Assembly: GCA_039566865.1 (NCBI GenBank)
Contig: CM076955.1
Span: 11,857,001 to 11,921,000 of the forward strand
DNA length: 64,000 nucleotides
Reading direction: 5' to 3'
From: Aurelia coerulea
Lineage: Eukaryota; Cnidaria; Scyphozoa; Semaeostomeae; Ulmaridae
In this document: positions 13,957-24,484 of the stretch, one piece after another
How positions within the stretch are numbered: the stretch's first letter is position 1
Layout of the letters: every line of letters starts with the position of its first letter
Notes under the pieces: model-generated
Databases searched by the model: none
What the model saw: the letters and a program-made list of their open reading frames with translations, nothing else
Told to the model about the DNA's origin: nothing
Program-made: the position numbers and the translations under genes

Positions 13957-15645
13957 TTTATTTTCTCAAAGAAAACAAAATATAAACACAAAATATTGGG
14001 AACTAACGTACTTTAGTATCTGAAATTTATAATATAAAGAGTATTGTACTCATCGTTCTTTAAAACTTTAGTTCTGCCAGTTACTTCTTTTATAGCACTA
14101 TATTAGTGCTGCAGCAACCATTCTTGGAAACATTACTATAGACATTAGCTTTTTCTTTAGTCTCAATTTAGCTTTACTGCATAAACAAACATCGATTAAT
14201 TAAAAGTTTATTTTCTCAAAGAGAACAAATTATAAAAAAATAGTGTGGATTAACCTACTTTAGTAGCTGCAATCTATATTATAAAGAGTATTGCACTCAT
14301 CGTTCTTTAAAACTTTAGTTCTGCCAGTTACTTCTTTTATAGCCCTATATTAGTGCTGCAGCAACAATTTTTGGAAACATTACGATAGACATTAGTTTTT
14401 TCTTTAGTCTCAATCTAGCTTTACTGCATAAACAAACATCGATTAATTAAAAGTCTACTTTCTCAAAAAAAAAACAAATTATAAACACAAAAAGTGTGGA
14501 TTAACGTACTTTAGTAGCTGCAATTCATATTATAAAGAGTATTGCACTCATCGTCCTCTAAAAATTTAGTTCTGCCAGTTACTTCTTTTATAGCACTATA
14601 TTAGTGCTGCAGCAACCTTAATTTTAATTACTTTTTAGCTTTACTGCATAAACAAACATCGTTTAATTAAATGTTTATTTTCTCAAAGAAAACAAAATAT
14701 AAACACAAAAAGTGTGGATTAACCTACTTTAGTAGCTACAATTTATATTATAAACAGTATTGCACTCATCGTTCTTTAAAACTTTAGTTCTGCCAGTTAC
14801 TTCTTTTATAGCACTATATTAGTGCTGCAGCAACCATTCTTGGAAACATTACTATAGACATTAGTTTTTTCTTAAGTCTCATTTTAGCTTTACTGCATAA
14901 ACAAACATCGATTAATTAAAAGTTTATTTTCTCAAAGAAAACAAAATATAAACACAAAAAGTGTGGATTAACGTACTTTAGTAGCTACAATTTATATTAT
15001 AAAGAGTATTGCACTCATCGTTCTTTAAAACTTTAGTTCTGCCAGTTACTTCTTTTATAGCACTATATTAGTGCTGCAGCAACCATTCTTGGAAACATTA
15101 CTATAGACATTAGTTTTTCTTTAGTCTCACTTTAGCTTTACTGCATAAACAAACATCGATTAATTAAAAGTTTATTTTCTCAAAGAAAACAAAATATAAA
15201 CACAAAAAGTGTGGATTAACGTACTTTATTAGCTAAAATTTATATTATAAAGAGTATTGCACTCATCGTTCTTTAAAACTTTAGTTCTGCCAGTTACTTC
15301 TTTTATAGCACTATATTAGTGCTGCAGCAACCTTAATTTTAATTACATTTTAGCTTTACTGCATAAACAAACATCGATTAATTAAATGTTTATTTTCTCA
15401 AAGAAAACAAAATATAAACACAAAAAGTGTGGATTAACGTACTTTAGTAGCTACAATTTATATTATAAACAGTATTGCACTCATCGTTCTTTAAAACTTT
15501 AGTTCTGCCAGTTACTTCTTTTATAGCACTATATTAGTGCTGCAGCAACCATTCTTGGAAACATTACTATAGACATTAGTTTTTTCTTTAGTCTCATTTT
15601 AGCTTTACTTCATAAACAAACATCGATTAATTAAATGTTTATTTT

Positions 15646-16828
15646 CTGAGAGAAAACAAAATGTAAACACAAAAATTGGGGATTAAAGTACTTTAGTAGC
15701 TAAAATTTATATTATAAAGAGTATTGCACTCATCGTCCTTCAAAACTTTAGTTCTACCAGCAACTTCTTTTATAGCACTATATTAGTGCTGCAGCAACCA
15801 TTCTTGGAAACATTACTATAGACATTAGTTTTTTCTTTAGTCTCAATCTAGCTTTACTGCATAAACAAACATCGATTAATTAAAAGTTTATTTTCTCAAA
15901 GAAAACAAAATATAAACACAAAAAGTGTGGATTAACGTACTTTAGTAGCTAAAATTTATATTATAAAGAGTATTGCACTCATCGTTCTTAAAAACTTTAG
16001 TTCTGCCAGTTACTTCTTTTATAGCCCTATATTAGTGCTGCAGCAACCATTCTTGGAAACATTACTATAGACATTAGTTTTTTCTTTAGTCTCATTTTAG
16101 CTTTACTGCATAAACAAACATCGATTAATTAAAAGTTTATTTTCTCAAAGAAAACAAAATATAAACACAAAAAGTTTGGATTAACGTACTTTAGTAGCTA
16201 AAATTTATATTATAAACAGTATTGCACTCATCGTTCTTTAAAACTTTAGTTCTGCCAGTTACTTCTTTTATAGCACTATATTAGTGCTGCAGCAACCTTA
16301 ATTTTAATTACATTTTAGCCTTACTGCATAAACAAACATCGATTAATTAAATATTTATTTTCTCAAAGAAAACAAAATATAAACACAAAAAGTGTGGATT
16401 AACGTACTTTAGTAGCTACAATTTATATTATAAAGAGTATTGCACTCATCGTTCTTAAAAACTTTAGTTCTGCCAGTTACTTCTTTTATAGCACTATATT
16501 AGTGCTGCAGCAACCTTAATTTTAATTACATTTTAGCTTTACTGCATAAACAAACATCGTTTAATTAAATGTTTATTTTCTCAAAGAAAACAAAATATAA
16601 ACACAAAAAGTGTGGATTAACGTACTTTAGTAGCTACAATTTATATTATAAACAGTATTGCACTCATCGTTCTTTACAACTTTAGTTCTGCCAGTTACTT
16701 CTTTTATAGCACTATATTAGTGCTGCAGCAACCATTCTTGGAAACATTACTATAGACATTAGTTTTTTCTTTAGTCTCATTTTAGCTTTACTTCATAAAC
16801 AAACATCGATTAATTAAATGTTTATTTT
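15646..16828 (+). repeat. Five-monomer block, copy 1 (1183 bp)
   Basis: The interval is measured between ctgagag dyad centres. The unit order is long (gag type), long, long, short, short, then the next gag-type unit. Three long plus two short units sum to 1183 bp, as observed. The unit after the gag centre carries ttctaccagcaact. The atgtaaac and gattaaagtac variants at its start reappear 7164 bp downstream in copy 3. Confidence 0.8.
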
Positions 16829-18759
16829 CTGAGAGAAAACAAAATATAAACACAAAAAATGGGGATTAACGTACTTTAGTAGCTAAAATTTATATTATAA
16901 GGAGTATTGCACTCATCGTCCTTCAAAACTTTAGTTCTACCAGTAACTTCTTTTATAGCACTATATTAGTGCTGCAGCAACCATTCTTGGAAACATTACT
17001 ATAGACATTAGTTTTTTCTTTAGTCTCAATTTAGCTTTACTGCATAAACAAACATCGATTAATTAAAAGTTTATTTTCTCAAAGAAAACAAAATATAAAC
17101 ACAAAAAGTGTGGATTAACGTACTTTAGTAGCTAAAATTTATATTATAAACAGTATTGCACTCATCGTTCTTAAAACTTTAGTTCTGCCAGTTACTTCTT
17201 TTATAGCCCTATATTAGTGCGGCAGCAACCATTTTTGGAAACATTACTATAGACATTTGTTTTTCCTTTAGTCTCACTTTAGCTTTACTGCATAAACAAA
17301 CATCGATTAATTAAAAGTTTATTTTCTCAAAGAAAACAAAATATAAACACAAAAATTGGGGAACTAACGTACTTTAGTATCTGAAATTTATAATATAAAG
17401 AGTATTGTACTCATCGTTCTCTAAAAATTTAGTTCTGCCAGTTACTTCTTTTATAGCACTATATTAGTGCTGCAGCAACCTTAATTTTAATTACTTTTTA
17501 GCTTTACTGCATAAACAAACATCGTTTAATTAAATGTTTATTTTCTCAAAGAAAACAAAATATAAACACAAAAAGTGTGGATTAACGTACTTTAGTAGCT
17601 GCAATTTATATTATAAAGAGTATTGCACTCATCGTTCTTAAAACTTTAGTTCTGCCAGTTACTTCTTTTATAGCCCTATATTAGTGCTGCAGCAACCATT
17701 CTTGGAAACATTACTATAGACATTAGTTTTTTCTTTAGTCTCAATTTAGCTTTACTGCATAAACAAACATCGATTAATTAAAAGTTTATTTCTCAAAAAA
17801 AGAAAACAAAATATAAACACAAAAAGTGTGGATTAACGTACTTTAGTAGCTACAATTTATATTATAAAGAGTATTGCACTCATCGTTCTCTAAAAATTTA
17901 GTTCTGCCAGTTACTTCTTTTATAGCACTATATTAGTGCTGCAGCAACCTTAATTTTAATTACTTTTTAGCCTTACTGCATAAACAAACATCGTTTAATT
18001 AAATGTTTATTTTCTCAAAGAAAACAAAATATAAACACAAAAAGTGTGGATTAACCTACTTTAGTAGCTACAATTTATATTATAAACAGTATTGCACTCA
18101 TCGTTCTTTACAACTTTAGTTCTGCCAGTTACTTCTTTTATAGCACTATATTAGTGCTGCAGCAACCATTCTTGGAAACATTACTATAGACATTAGTTTT
18201 TTCTTTAGTCTCATTTTAGCTTTACTGCATAAACAAACATCGATTAATTAAAAGTTTATTTTCTCAAAGAAAACAAAATATAAACACAAAAAGTGTGGAT
18301 TAACGTACTTTAGTAGCTAAAATTTATACTATAAACAGTATTCCACTCATCGTTCTTAAAAACTTTAGTTCTGCCAGTTACTTCTTTTATAGCACTATAT
18401 TAGTGCTGCAGCAACCATTCTTGGAAACATTACTATAGACATTAGTTTTTTCTTTAGTCTCATTTTAGCTTTACTGCATAAACAAACATCGATTAATTAA
18501 ATGTTTATTTTCTCAAAGAAAACAAAATATAAACACAAAAAGTGTGGATTAACGTACTTTAGTAGCTAAATTTATATTATAAAGAGTATTGCACTCATCG
18601 TTCTTTAAAACTTTAGTTCTGCCAGTTACTTCTTTTATAGCACTATATTAGTGCTGCAGCAACCATTCTTGGAAACATTACTATAGACATTAGTTTTTTC
18701 TTTAGTCTCATTTTAGCTTTACTTCATAAACAAACATCGATTAATTAAATGTTTATTTT

Positions 18760-19944
18760 CTGAGAGAAAACAAAATATAAACACAAAAAATGGGGATTAA
18801 CGTACTTTAGTAGCTACAATTTATATTATAAAGAGTATTGCACTCATTGTTCTTTAAAACTTTAGTTCTACCAGTAACTTCTTTTATAGCACTATATTAG
18901 TGCTGCAGCAACCATTCTTGGAAACATTACTTCAGACATTAGTTTTTTCTTTAGTCTCATTTTAGCTTTACTGCATAAACAAACATCGATTAATTAAAAG
19001 TTTATTTTCTCAAAGAAAACAAATTATAAACACAAAAAGTGTGGATTAACGTACTTTAGTAGCTAAAATTTATATTATAAAGAGTATTGCACTCATCGTT
19101 CTTTAAAACTTTAGTTCTGCCAGTTACTTCTTTTATAGCCCTATATTAGTGCTGCAGCAACCATTCTTGGAAACATTACTATAGACATTAGTTTTTTCTT
19201 TAGTCTCAATTTTAGCTTTACTGCATAAACAAACATCGATTAATTAAATGTTTATTTTCTCAAAGAAAACAAATTATAAACACAAAAAGTTTGGATTAAC
19301 GTACTTTATTAGCTAAAATTTATATTATAAAGAGTATTGCACTCATCGTTCTTTAAAACTTTAGTTCTGCCAGTTACTTCTTTTATAGCACTATATTAGT
19401 GCTGCAGCAACCTTAATTTTAATTACATTTTAGCCTTACTGCATAAACAAACATCGATTAATTAAATAGTTTATTTTCTCAAAGAAAACAAAATATAAAC
19501 ACAAAAAGTGTGGATTAACGTACTTTAGTAGCTACAATTCATATTATAAAGAGTATTGCACTCATCGTCCTCTAAAACTTTAGTTCTGCCAGTTACTTCT
19601 TTTATAGCACTATATTAGTGCTGCAGCAACCTTAAGTTTAATTACATTTTAGCTTTACTGCATAAACAAACATCGTTTAATTAAATGTTTATTTTCTCAA
19701 AGAAAACAAAATATAAACACAAAAAGTGTGGATTAACCTACTTTAGTAGCTACAATTTATATTATAAACAGTATTGCACTCATCGTTCTTTAAAACTTTA
19801 GTTCTGCCAGTTACTTCTTTTATAGCACTATATTAGTGCTGCAGCAACCATTCTTGGAAACATTACTATAGACATTAGTTTTTTCTTTAGTCTCATTTTA
19901 GCTTTACTTCATAAACAAACATCGATTAATTAAATGTTTATTTT
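18760..19944 (+). repeat. Five-monomer block, copy 2 (1185 bp)
   Basis: The order matches copy 1: gag-type long, long, long, short, short. The second unit has the ttcagacatt variant near 18930, and the gag-type unit carries ttctaccagtaac downstream. The interval exceeds copy 1 by 2 bp, owing to small indels such as the extra T in caattttagc near 19210 and the attaaatagttt insertion near 19465. Confidence 0.75.
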
Positions 19945-20336
19945 CTGAGAGAAAACAAAATATAAACACAAAAAAATGGGGATTAACGTACTTTAGTAGC
20001 TAAAATTTATATTATAAAGAGTATTGCACTCATCGTTCTTTAAAACTTTAGTTCTACCAGTAACTTCTTTTATAGCACTATATTAGTGCTGCAGCAACCA
20101 TTCTTGGAAACATTATTATAGACATTAGTTTTTCTTTAGTCTCATTTTAGCTTTACTGCATAAACAAACATCGATTAATTAAAAGTTTATTTTCTCAAAG
20201 AAAACAAAATATAAACACAAAAATTGTGGATTAACGTACTTTAGTAGCTAAATTTATATTATAAAGAGTATTGCACTCATCGTTCTTACAACTTTAGTTC
20301 TGCCAGTTACGTCTTTTATAGCACTATATTAGTGCT

Positions 20337-20383
20337 GCAGCAACCTTAATTTTAATTACTTTAGTCTTTTAGCTTTACTGCAT
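20337..20383 (+). repeat. Short/long hybrid monomer segment
   Basis: The unit starts as a short form (ccttaattttaattac) and continues with tttagtctttt, a fragment typical of the long form's ctttagtctcatttt, before rejoining the common ttagctttactg. A related but different hybrid, attactcattttagc, lies at about 20825. Both suggest exchange or conversion tracts ending inside the segment that separates the two forms. Confidence 0.75.
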
Positions 20384-21755
20384 AAACAAACATCGTTTAA
20401 TTAAATGTTTATTTTCTCAAAGAAAACAAAATATAAACACAAAAAGTGTGGATTAACGTACTTTAGTAGCTACAGTTATATTATAAAGAGTATTGCACTC
20501 ATCGTTCTTTAAAACTTTAGTTCTGCCAGTTACTTCTTTTATAGCCCTATATTAGTGCTGCAGCAACCATTCTTGGAAACATTACTATAGACATTAGTTT
20601 TTTCTTTAGTCTCATTTTAGCTTTACTGCATAAACAAACATCGATTAATTAAAAGTTTATTTTCTCAAAGAAAACAAAATATAAACACAAAAAGTGTGGA
20701 TTAACGTACTTTAGTAGCTGCAATTATATTATAAAGAGTATTGCACTCATCGTCCTTAAAAATTTAGTTCTGCCAGTTACTTCTTTTATAGCACTATATT
20801 AGTGCTGCAGCAACCTTAATTTTAATTACTCATTTTAGCTTTACTGCATAAACAAACATCGTTTAATTAAATGTTTATTTTCTCAAAGAAAACAAAATAT
20901 AAACACAAAAAGTGTGGATTAACGTACTTTAGTAGCTACAATTTATATTATAAAGAGTATTGCACTCATCGTTCTTTAAAACTTTAGTTCTGCCAGTTAC
21001 TTCTTTTATAGCACTATATTAGTGCTGCAGCAACCATTCTTGGAAACATTACTATAGACATTAGTTTTTTCTTTAGTCTCATTTTAGCTTTACTGCATAA
21101 ACAAACATCGATTAATTAAATGTTTATTTTCTCAAAGAAAACAAAATATAAACACAAAAAGTATGGATTAACGTACTTTAGTAGCTAAAATTTATATTAT
21201 AAACAGTATTGCACTCATCGTTCTTTAAAACTTTAGTTCTGCCAGTTACTTCTTTTATAGCACTATATTAGTGCTGCAGCAACCATTCTTGGAAACATTA
21301 CTATAGACATTAGTTTTTCTTTAGTCTCATTTTAGCTTTACTGCATAAACAAACATCGATTAATTAAAATGTTTATTTTCTCAAAGAAAACAAAATATAA
21401 ACACAAAAAGTGTGGATTAACGTACTTTAGTAGCTAAATTTATATTATAAAGAGTATTGCACTCATCGTTCTTTAAAACTTTAGTTCTGCCAGTTACTTC
21501 TTTTATAGCACTATATTAGTGCTGCAGCAACCATTCTTGGAAACATTACTATAGACATTAGCTTTTTCTTTAGTCTCATTTTAGCTTTACTGCATAAACA
21601 AACATCGATTAATTAAAAGTTTATTTTCTCAAAGAAAACAAAATATAAACACAAAAAGTGTGGATTAACGTACTTTAGTAGCTACAATTTATATTATAAA
21701 GAGTATTGCACTCATCGTTCTTTAAAACTTTAGTTCTGCCAGTTACTTCTTTTAT

Positions 21756-21778
21756 AGCACTATATTAGTGCTGCAGCA
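21756..21778. other. Overlapping dyads at the monomer boundary
   Basis: agcactatattagtgct (21756-21772) is an inverted repeat with two 7-bp arms and a 3-bp centre. It overlaps tgctgcagca (21769-21778), a perfect 10-bp palindrome holding the PstI site. This arrangement recurs in most long and short units. Some subtypes break it: agccctata lowers the pairing, and units with tttagtttcgcag or acaatattagtttcgcag lose both dyads. It may be a protein-binding or structure-forming site, but nothing in the sequence proves that. Confidence 0.7.
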
Positions 21779-21782
21779 ACCA

Positions 21783-21791
21783 TTCTTGGAA
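21783..21791 (+). other. ttcttggaa motif specific to long units
   Basis: The motif matches the TTCNNNGAA pattern known for STAT-family binding, and ttcttggaaac is loosely similar to the left half of the mammalian CENP-B box. It occurs in nearly every long and I-type unit and is absent from short units, whose corresponding segment is replaced. The cggg half of the CENP-B box is missing. I record it as a conserved segment of unknown function. Confidence 0.5.
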
Positions 21792-21852
21792 ACATTACTA
21801 TAGACATTAGTTTTTTCTTTAGTCTCATTTTAGCTTTACTGCATAAACAAAC

Positions 21853-21865
21853 ATCGATTAATTAA
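21853..21865. other. ClaI site next to PacI-type ttaattaa
   Basis: atcgat (21853-21858) overlaps ttaattaa (21858-21865) by one base. The pair is present in most monomers of every subtype, which makes it the best-conserved block. Variants include atcgtttaattaa and atcggttaattaa, which lose ClaI but keep ttaattaa. The AT-rich taatta core resembles homeodomain-type sites, but that is weak evidence in DNA this AT-rich. Confidence 0.75.
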
Positions 21866-21872
21866 AAGTTTA

Positions 21873-21887
21873 TTTTCTCAAAGAAAA
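21873..21887. other. Dyad ttttct-caa-agaaaa with variable centre
   Basis: Six-bp arms flank a 3-bp centre. Across the array the centre takes at least three common forms, caa, gag and aag, while the arms are usually kept. Exceptions are the ttttccaag units (for example about 46440, 53790 and 55510), caaacgaaac in the C-type units, and a few homopolymer variants. Keeping paired arms while the centre varies fits a symmetric binding site or a hairpin, though subtype descent could give the same picture. Confidence 0.65.
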
Positions 21888-22268
21888 CAAATTATAAACA
21901 CAAAAAGTGTGGATTAACGTACTTTAGTAGCTACAATTTATATTATAAAGAGTATTGCACTCATCGTTCTTTAAAACTTTAGTTCTGCCAGTTACTTCTT
22001 TTATAGCACTATATTAGTGCTGCAGCAACCATTCTTGGAAACATTACTATAGACATTAGTTTTTTCTTTAGTCTCATTTTAGCTTTACTGCATAAACAAA
22101 CATCGATTAATTAAAAGTTTATTTTCTCAAAGAAAACAAATTATAAACACAAAAAGTGTGGATTAACGTACTTTATTAGCTAAAATTTATATTATAAAGA
22201 GTATTGCACTCATCGTTCTTTAAAACTTTAGTTCTGCCAGTTACTTCTTTTATAGCACTATATTAGTG

Positions 22269-22486
22269 CTGCAGCAACCTTAATTTTAATTACATTTTAG
22301 CTTTACTGCATAAACAAACATCGATTAATTAAATGTTTATTTTCTCAAAGAAAACAAAATATAAACACAAAAAGTGTGGATTAACGTACTTTAGTAGCTA
22401 CAATTCATATTATAAAGAGTATTGCACTCATCGTCCTCTAAAAATTTAGTTCTGCCAGTTACTTCTCTTATAGCACTATATTAGTG
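22269..22486 (+). repeat. Representative short monomer (S, 218 bp)
   Basis: This unit runs from ctgcag at 22269 to the base before ctgcag at 22487. Compared with the long form, the segment between caacc and the shared attttagc is replaced: the 31-bp-longer stretch with attcttggaaac and the T-rich tract is absent, and ttaattttaatta stands in its place. The rest aligns with the long unit. Because the replaced part is not simply a subset of the long sequence, the two forms look like distinct subfamilies and not products of one clean deletion. The form is frequent from 4.3 to 40 kb and rare afterwards. Confidence 0.94.
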
Positions 22487-22809
22487 CTGCAGCAACCTTA
22501 AGTTTAATTACATTTTAGCTTTACTGCATAAACAAACATCGTTTAATTAAATGTTTATTTTCTCAAAGAAAACAAATATAAACACAAAAAGTGTGGATTA
22601 ACCTACTTTAGTAGCTACAATTTATATTATAAACAGTATTGCACTCATCGTTCTTTAAAACTTTAGTTCTGCCAGTTACTTCTTTTATAGCACTATATTA
22701 GTGCTGCAGCAACCATTCTTGGAAACATTACTATAGACATTAGTTTTTTCTTTAGTCTCATTTTAGCTTTACTTCATAAACAAACATCGATTAATTAAAT
22801 GTTTATTTT

Positions 22810-23993
22810 CTGAGAGAAAACAAAATGTAAACACAAAAATTGGGGATTAAAGTACTTTAGTAGCTAAAATTTATATTATATGGAGTATTGCACTCATCGT
22901 CCTTCAAAACTTTAGTTCTACCAGCAACTTCTTTTATAGCACTATATTAGTGCTGCAGCAACCATTCTTGGAAACATTACTATAGACATTAGTTTTTTCT
23001 TTAGTCTCATTTTAGCTTTACTGCATAAACAAACATCGATTAATTAAAAGTTTATTTTCTCAAAGAAAACAAATTATAAACACAAAAAGTATGGATTAAC
23101 GTACTTTAGTAGCTAAAATTTATACTATAAACAGTATTCCACTCATCGTTCTTAAAAACTTTAGTTCTGCCAGCTACTTCTTTTATAGCCCTATATTAGT
23201 GCTGCAGCAACCATTCTTGGAAACATTACTATAGACATTAGTTTTTTCTTTAGTCTCATTTTAGCTTTACTGCATAAACAAACATCGATTAATTAAATCG
23301 TTTATTTTCTCAAAGAAAACAAATTATAAACACAAAAAGTGTGGATTAACGTACTTTAGTAGCTACAATTTATATTATAAAGAGTATTGCACTCATCGTT
23401 CTTTAAAACTTTAGTTCTGCCAGTTACTTCTTTTATAGCACTATATTAGTGCTGCAGCAACCTTAATTTTAATTACATTTTAGCTTACTGGATAAACAAA
23501 CATCGATTAATTAAATAGTTTATTTTCTCAAAGAAAACAAAATATAAACACAAAAAGTGTGGATTAACGTACTTTAGTAGCTACAATTCATATTATAAAG
23601 AGTATTGCACTCATCGTCCTCTAAAAATTTAGTTCTGCCAGTTACTTCTTTTATAGCACTATATTAGTGCTGCAGCAACCTTAATTTTAATTACATTTTA
23701 GCTTTACTGCATAAACAAACATCGTTTAATTAAATGTTTATTTTCTCAAAGAAAACAAAATATAAACACAAAATGTGTGGATTAACCTACTTTAGTAGCT
23801 ACAATTTATATTATAAACAGTATTGCACTCATCGTTCTTTAAAACTTTAGTTCTGCCAGTTACTTCTTTTATAGCACTATATTAGTGCTGCAGCAACCAT
23901 TCTTGGAAACATTACTATAGACATTAGTTTTTTCTTTAGTCTCATTTTAGCTTTACTTCATAAACAAACATCGATTAATTAAATGTTTATTTT
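22810..23993 (+). repeat. Five-monomer block, copy 3 (1184 bp)
   Basis: Again gag-type long, long, long, short, short. It shares with copy 1 the variants atgtaaac, gattaaagtac, gtccttcaaaac and ttctaccagcaact, and lies 7164 bp from it, so these two look like the closest relatives. The tatatggagtatt variant at about 22875 is shared with a unit at about 36310. Confidence 0.78.
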
Positions 23994-24460
23994 CTGAGAG
24001 AAAACAAAATATAAACACAAAAATTGGGGATTAACGTACTTTAGTAGCTAAAATTTATATTATAAGGAGTATTGCACTCATCGTTCTTCAAAACTTTAGT
24101 TCTGCCAGTAACTTCTTTTATAGCACTATATTAGTGCTGCAGCAACCATTCTTGGAAACATTACTATAGACATTAGTTTTTTCTTTAGTCTCATTTTAGC
24201 TTTACTGCATAAACAAACATCGATTAATTAAAAGTTTATTTTCTCAAAGAAAACAAAATATAAACACAAAAAGTGTGGATTAACGTACTTTAGTAGCTAA
24301 AATTTATATTATAAAGAGTATTGCACTCATCGTTCTTAAAAACTTTAGTTCTGCCAGTTACTTCTTTTATAGCCCTATATTAGTGCTGCAGCAACCATTC
24401 TTGGAAACATTACTATAGACATTAGTTTTTCTTTAGTCTCACTTTAGCTTTACTGCATAA

Positions 24461-24484
24461 ACAAACATCGATTAACAAACATCG
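24461..24484 (+). repeat. Second copy of the 10-bp internal duplication
   Basis: This is the same acaaacatcg-atta-acaaacatcg arrangement as at 13933, 10,528 bp away. The unit continues with ordinary agtgtggattgacg and not the tattgggaactaacg variant that follows the first copy. The shared rare mutation therefore sits in two different flanks, as expected for a transferred patch. Confidence 0.85.

Larger units (their letters stand above)
21771..22019 (+). repeat. Representative long monomer (L, 249 bp)
   Basis: This is one unit from ctgcag to the base before the next ctgcag at 22020; the following interval to 22269 is also 249 bp. It contains 69 G/C bases. Features in order: ctgcag, ttcttggaa (21783), T-rich tract, ClaI atcgat (21853), ttaattaa (21858), the ttttct/agaaaa dyad (21873-21887), acac-aaaaa-gtgt, ggattaac, tatattataaa, gttctgccagtt and, at the unit boundary, the agcacta/tagtgct dyad. 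All six frames of this consensus contain stop codons. The length is a multiple of three, but I see no coding constraint. Confidence 0.95.

Noticed and set aside
21783..21799. Functional CENP-B box in attcttggaaacatta
   Set aside because: The left half is similar to the box, but one base is missing and the essential cggg half is absent. It is kept only as a conserved motif.
21935..21955. TATA-like promoter (tatattataaa) in each unit
   Set aside because: Such strings are expected by chance in 28% GC DNA, and nothing downstream looks like a transcription unit.
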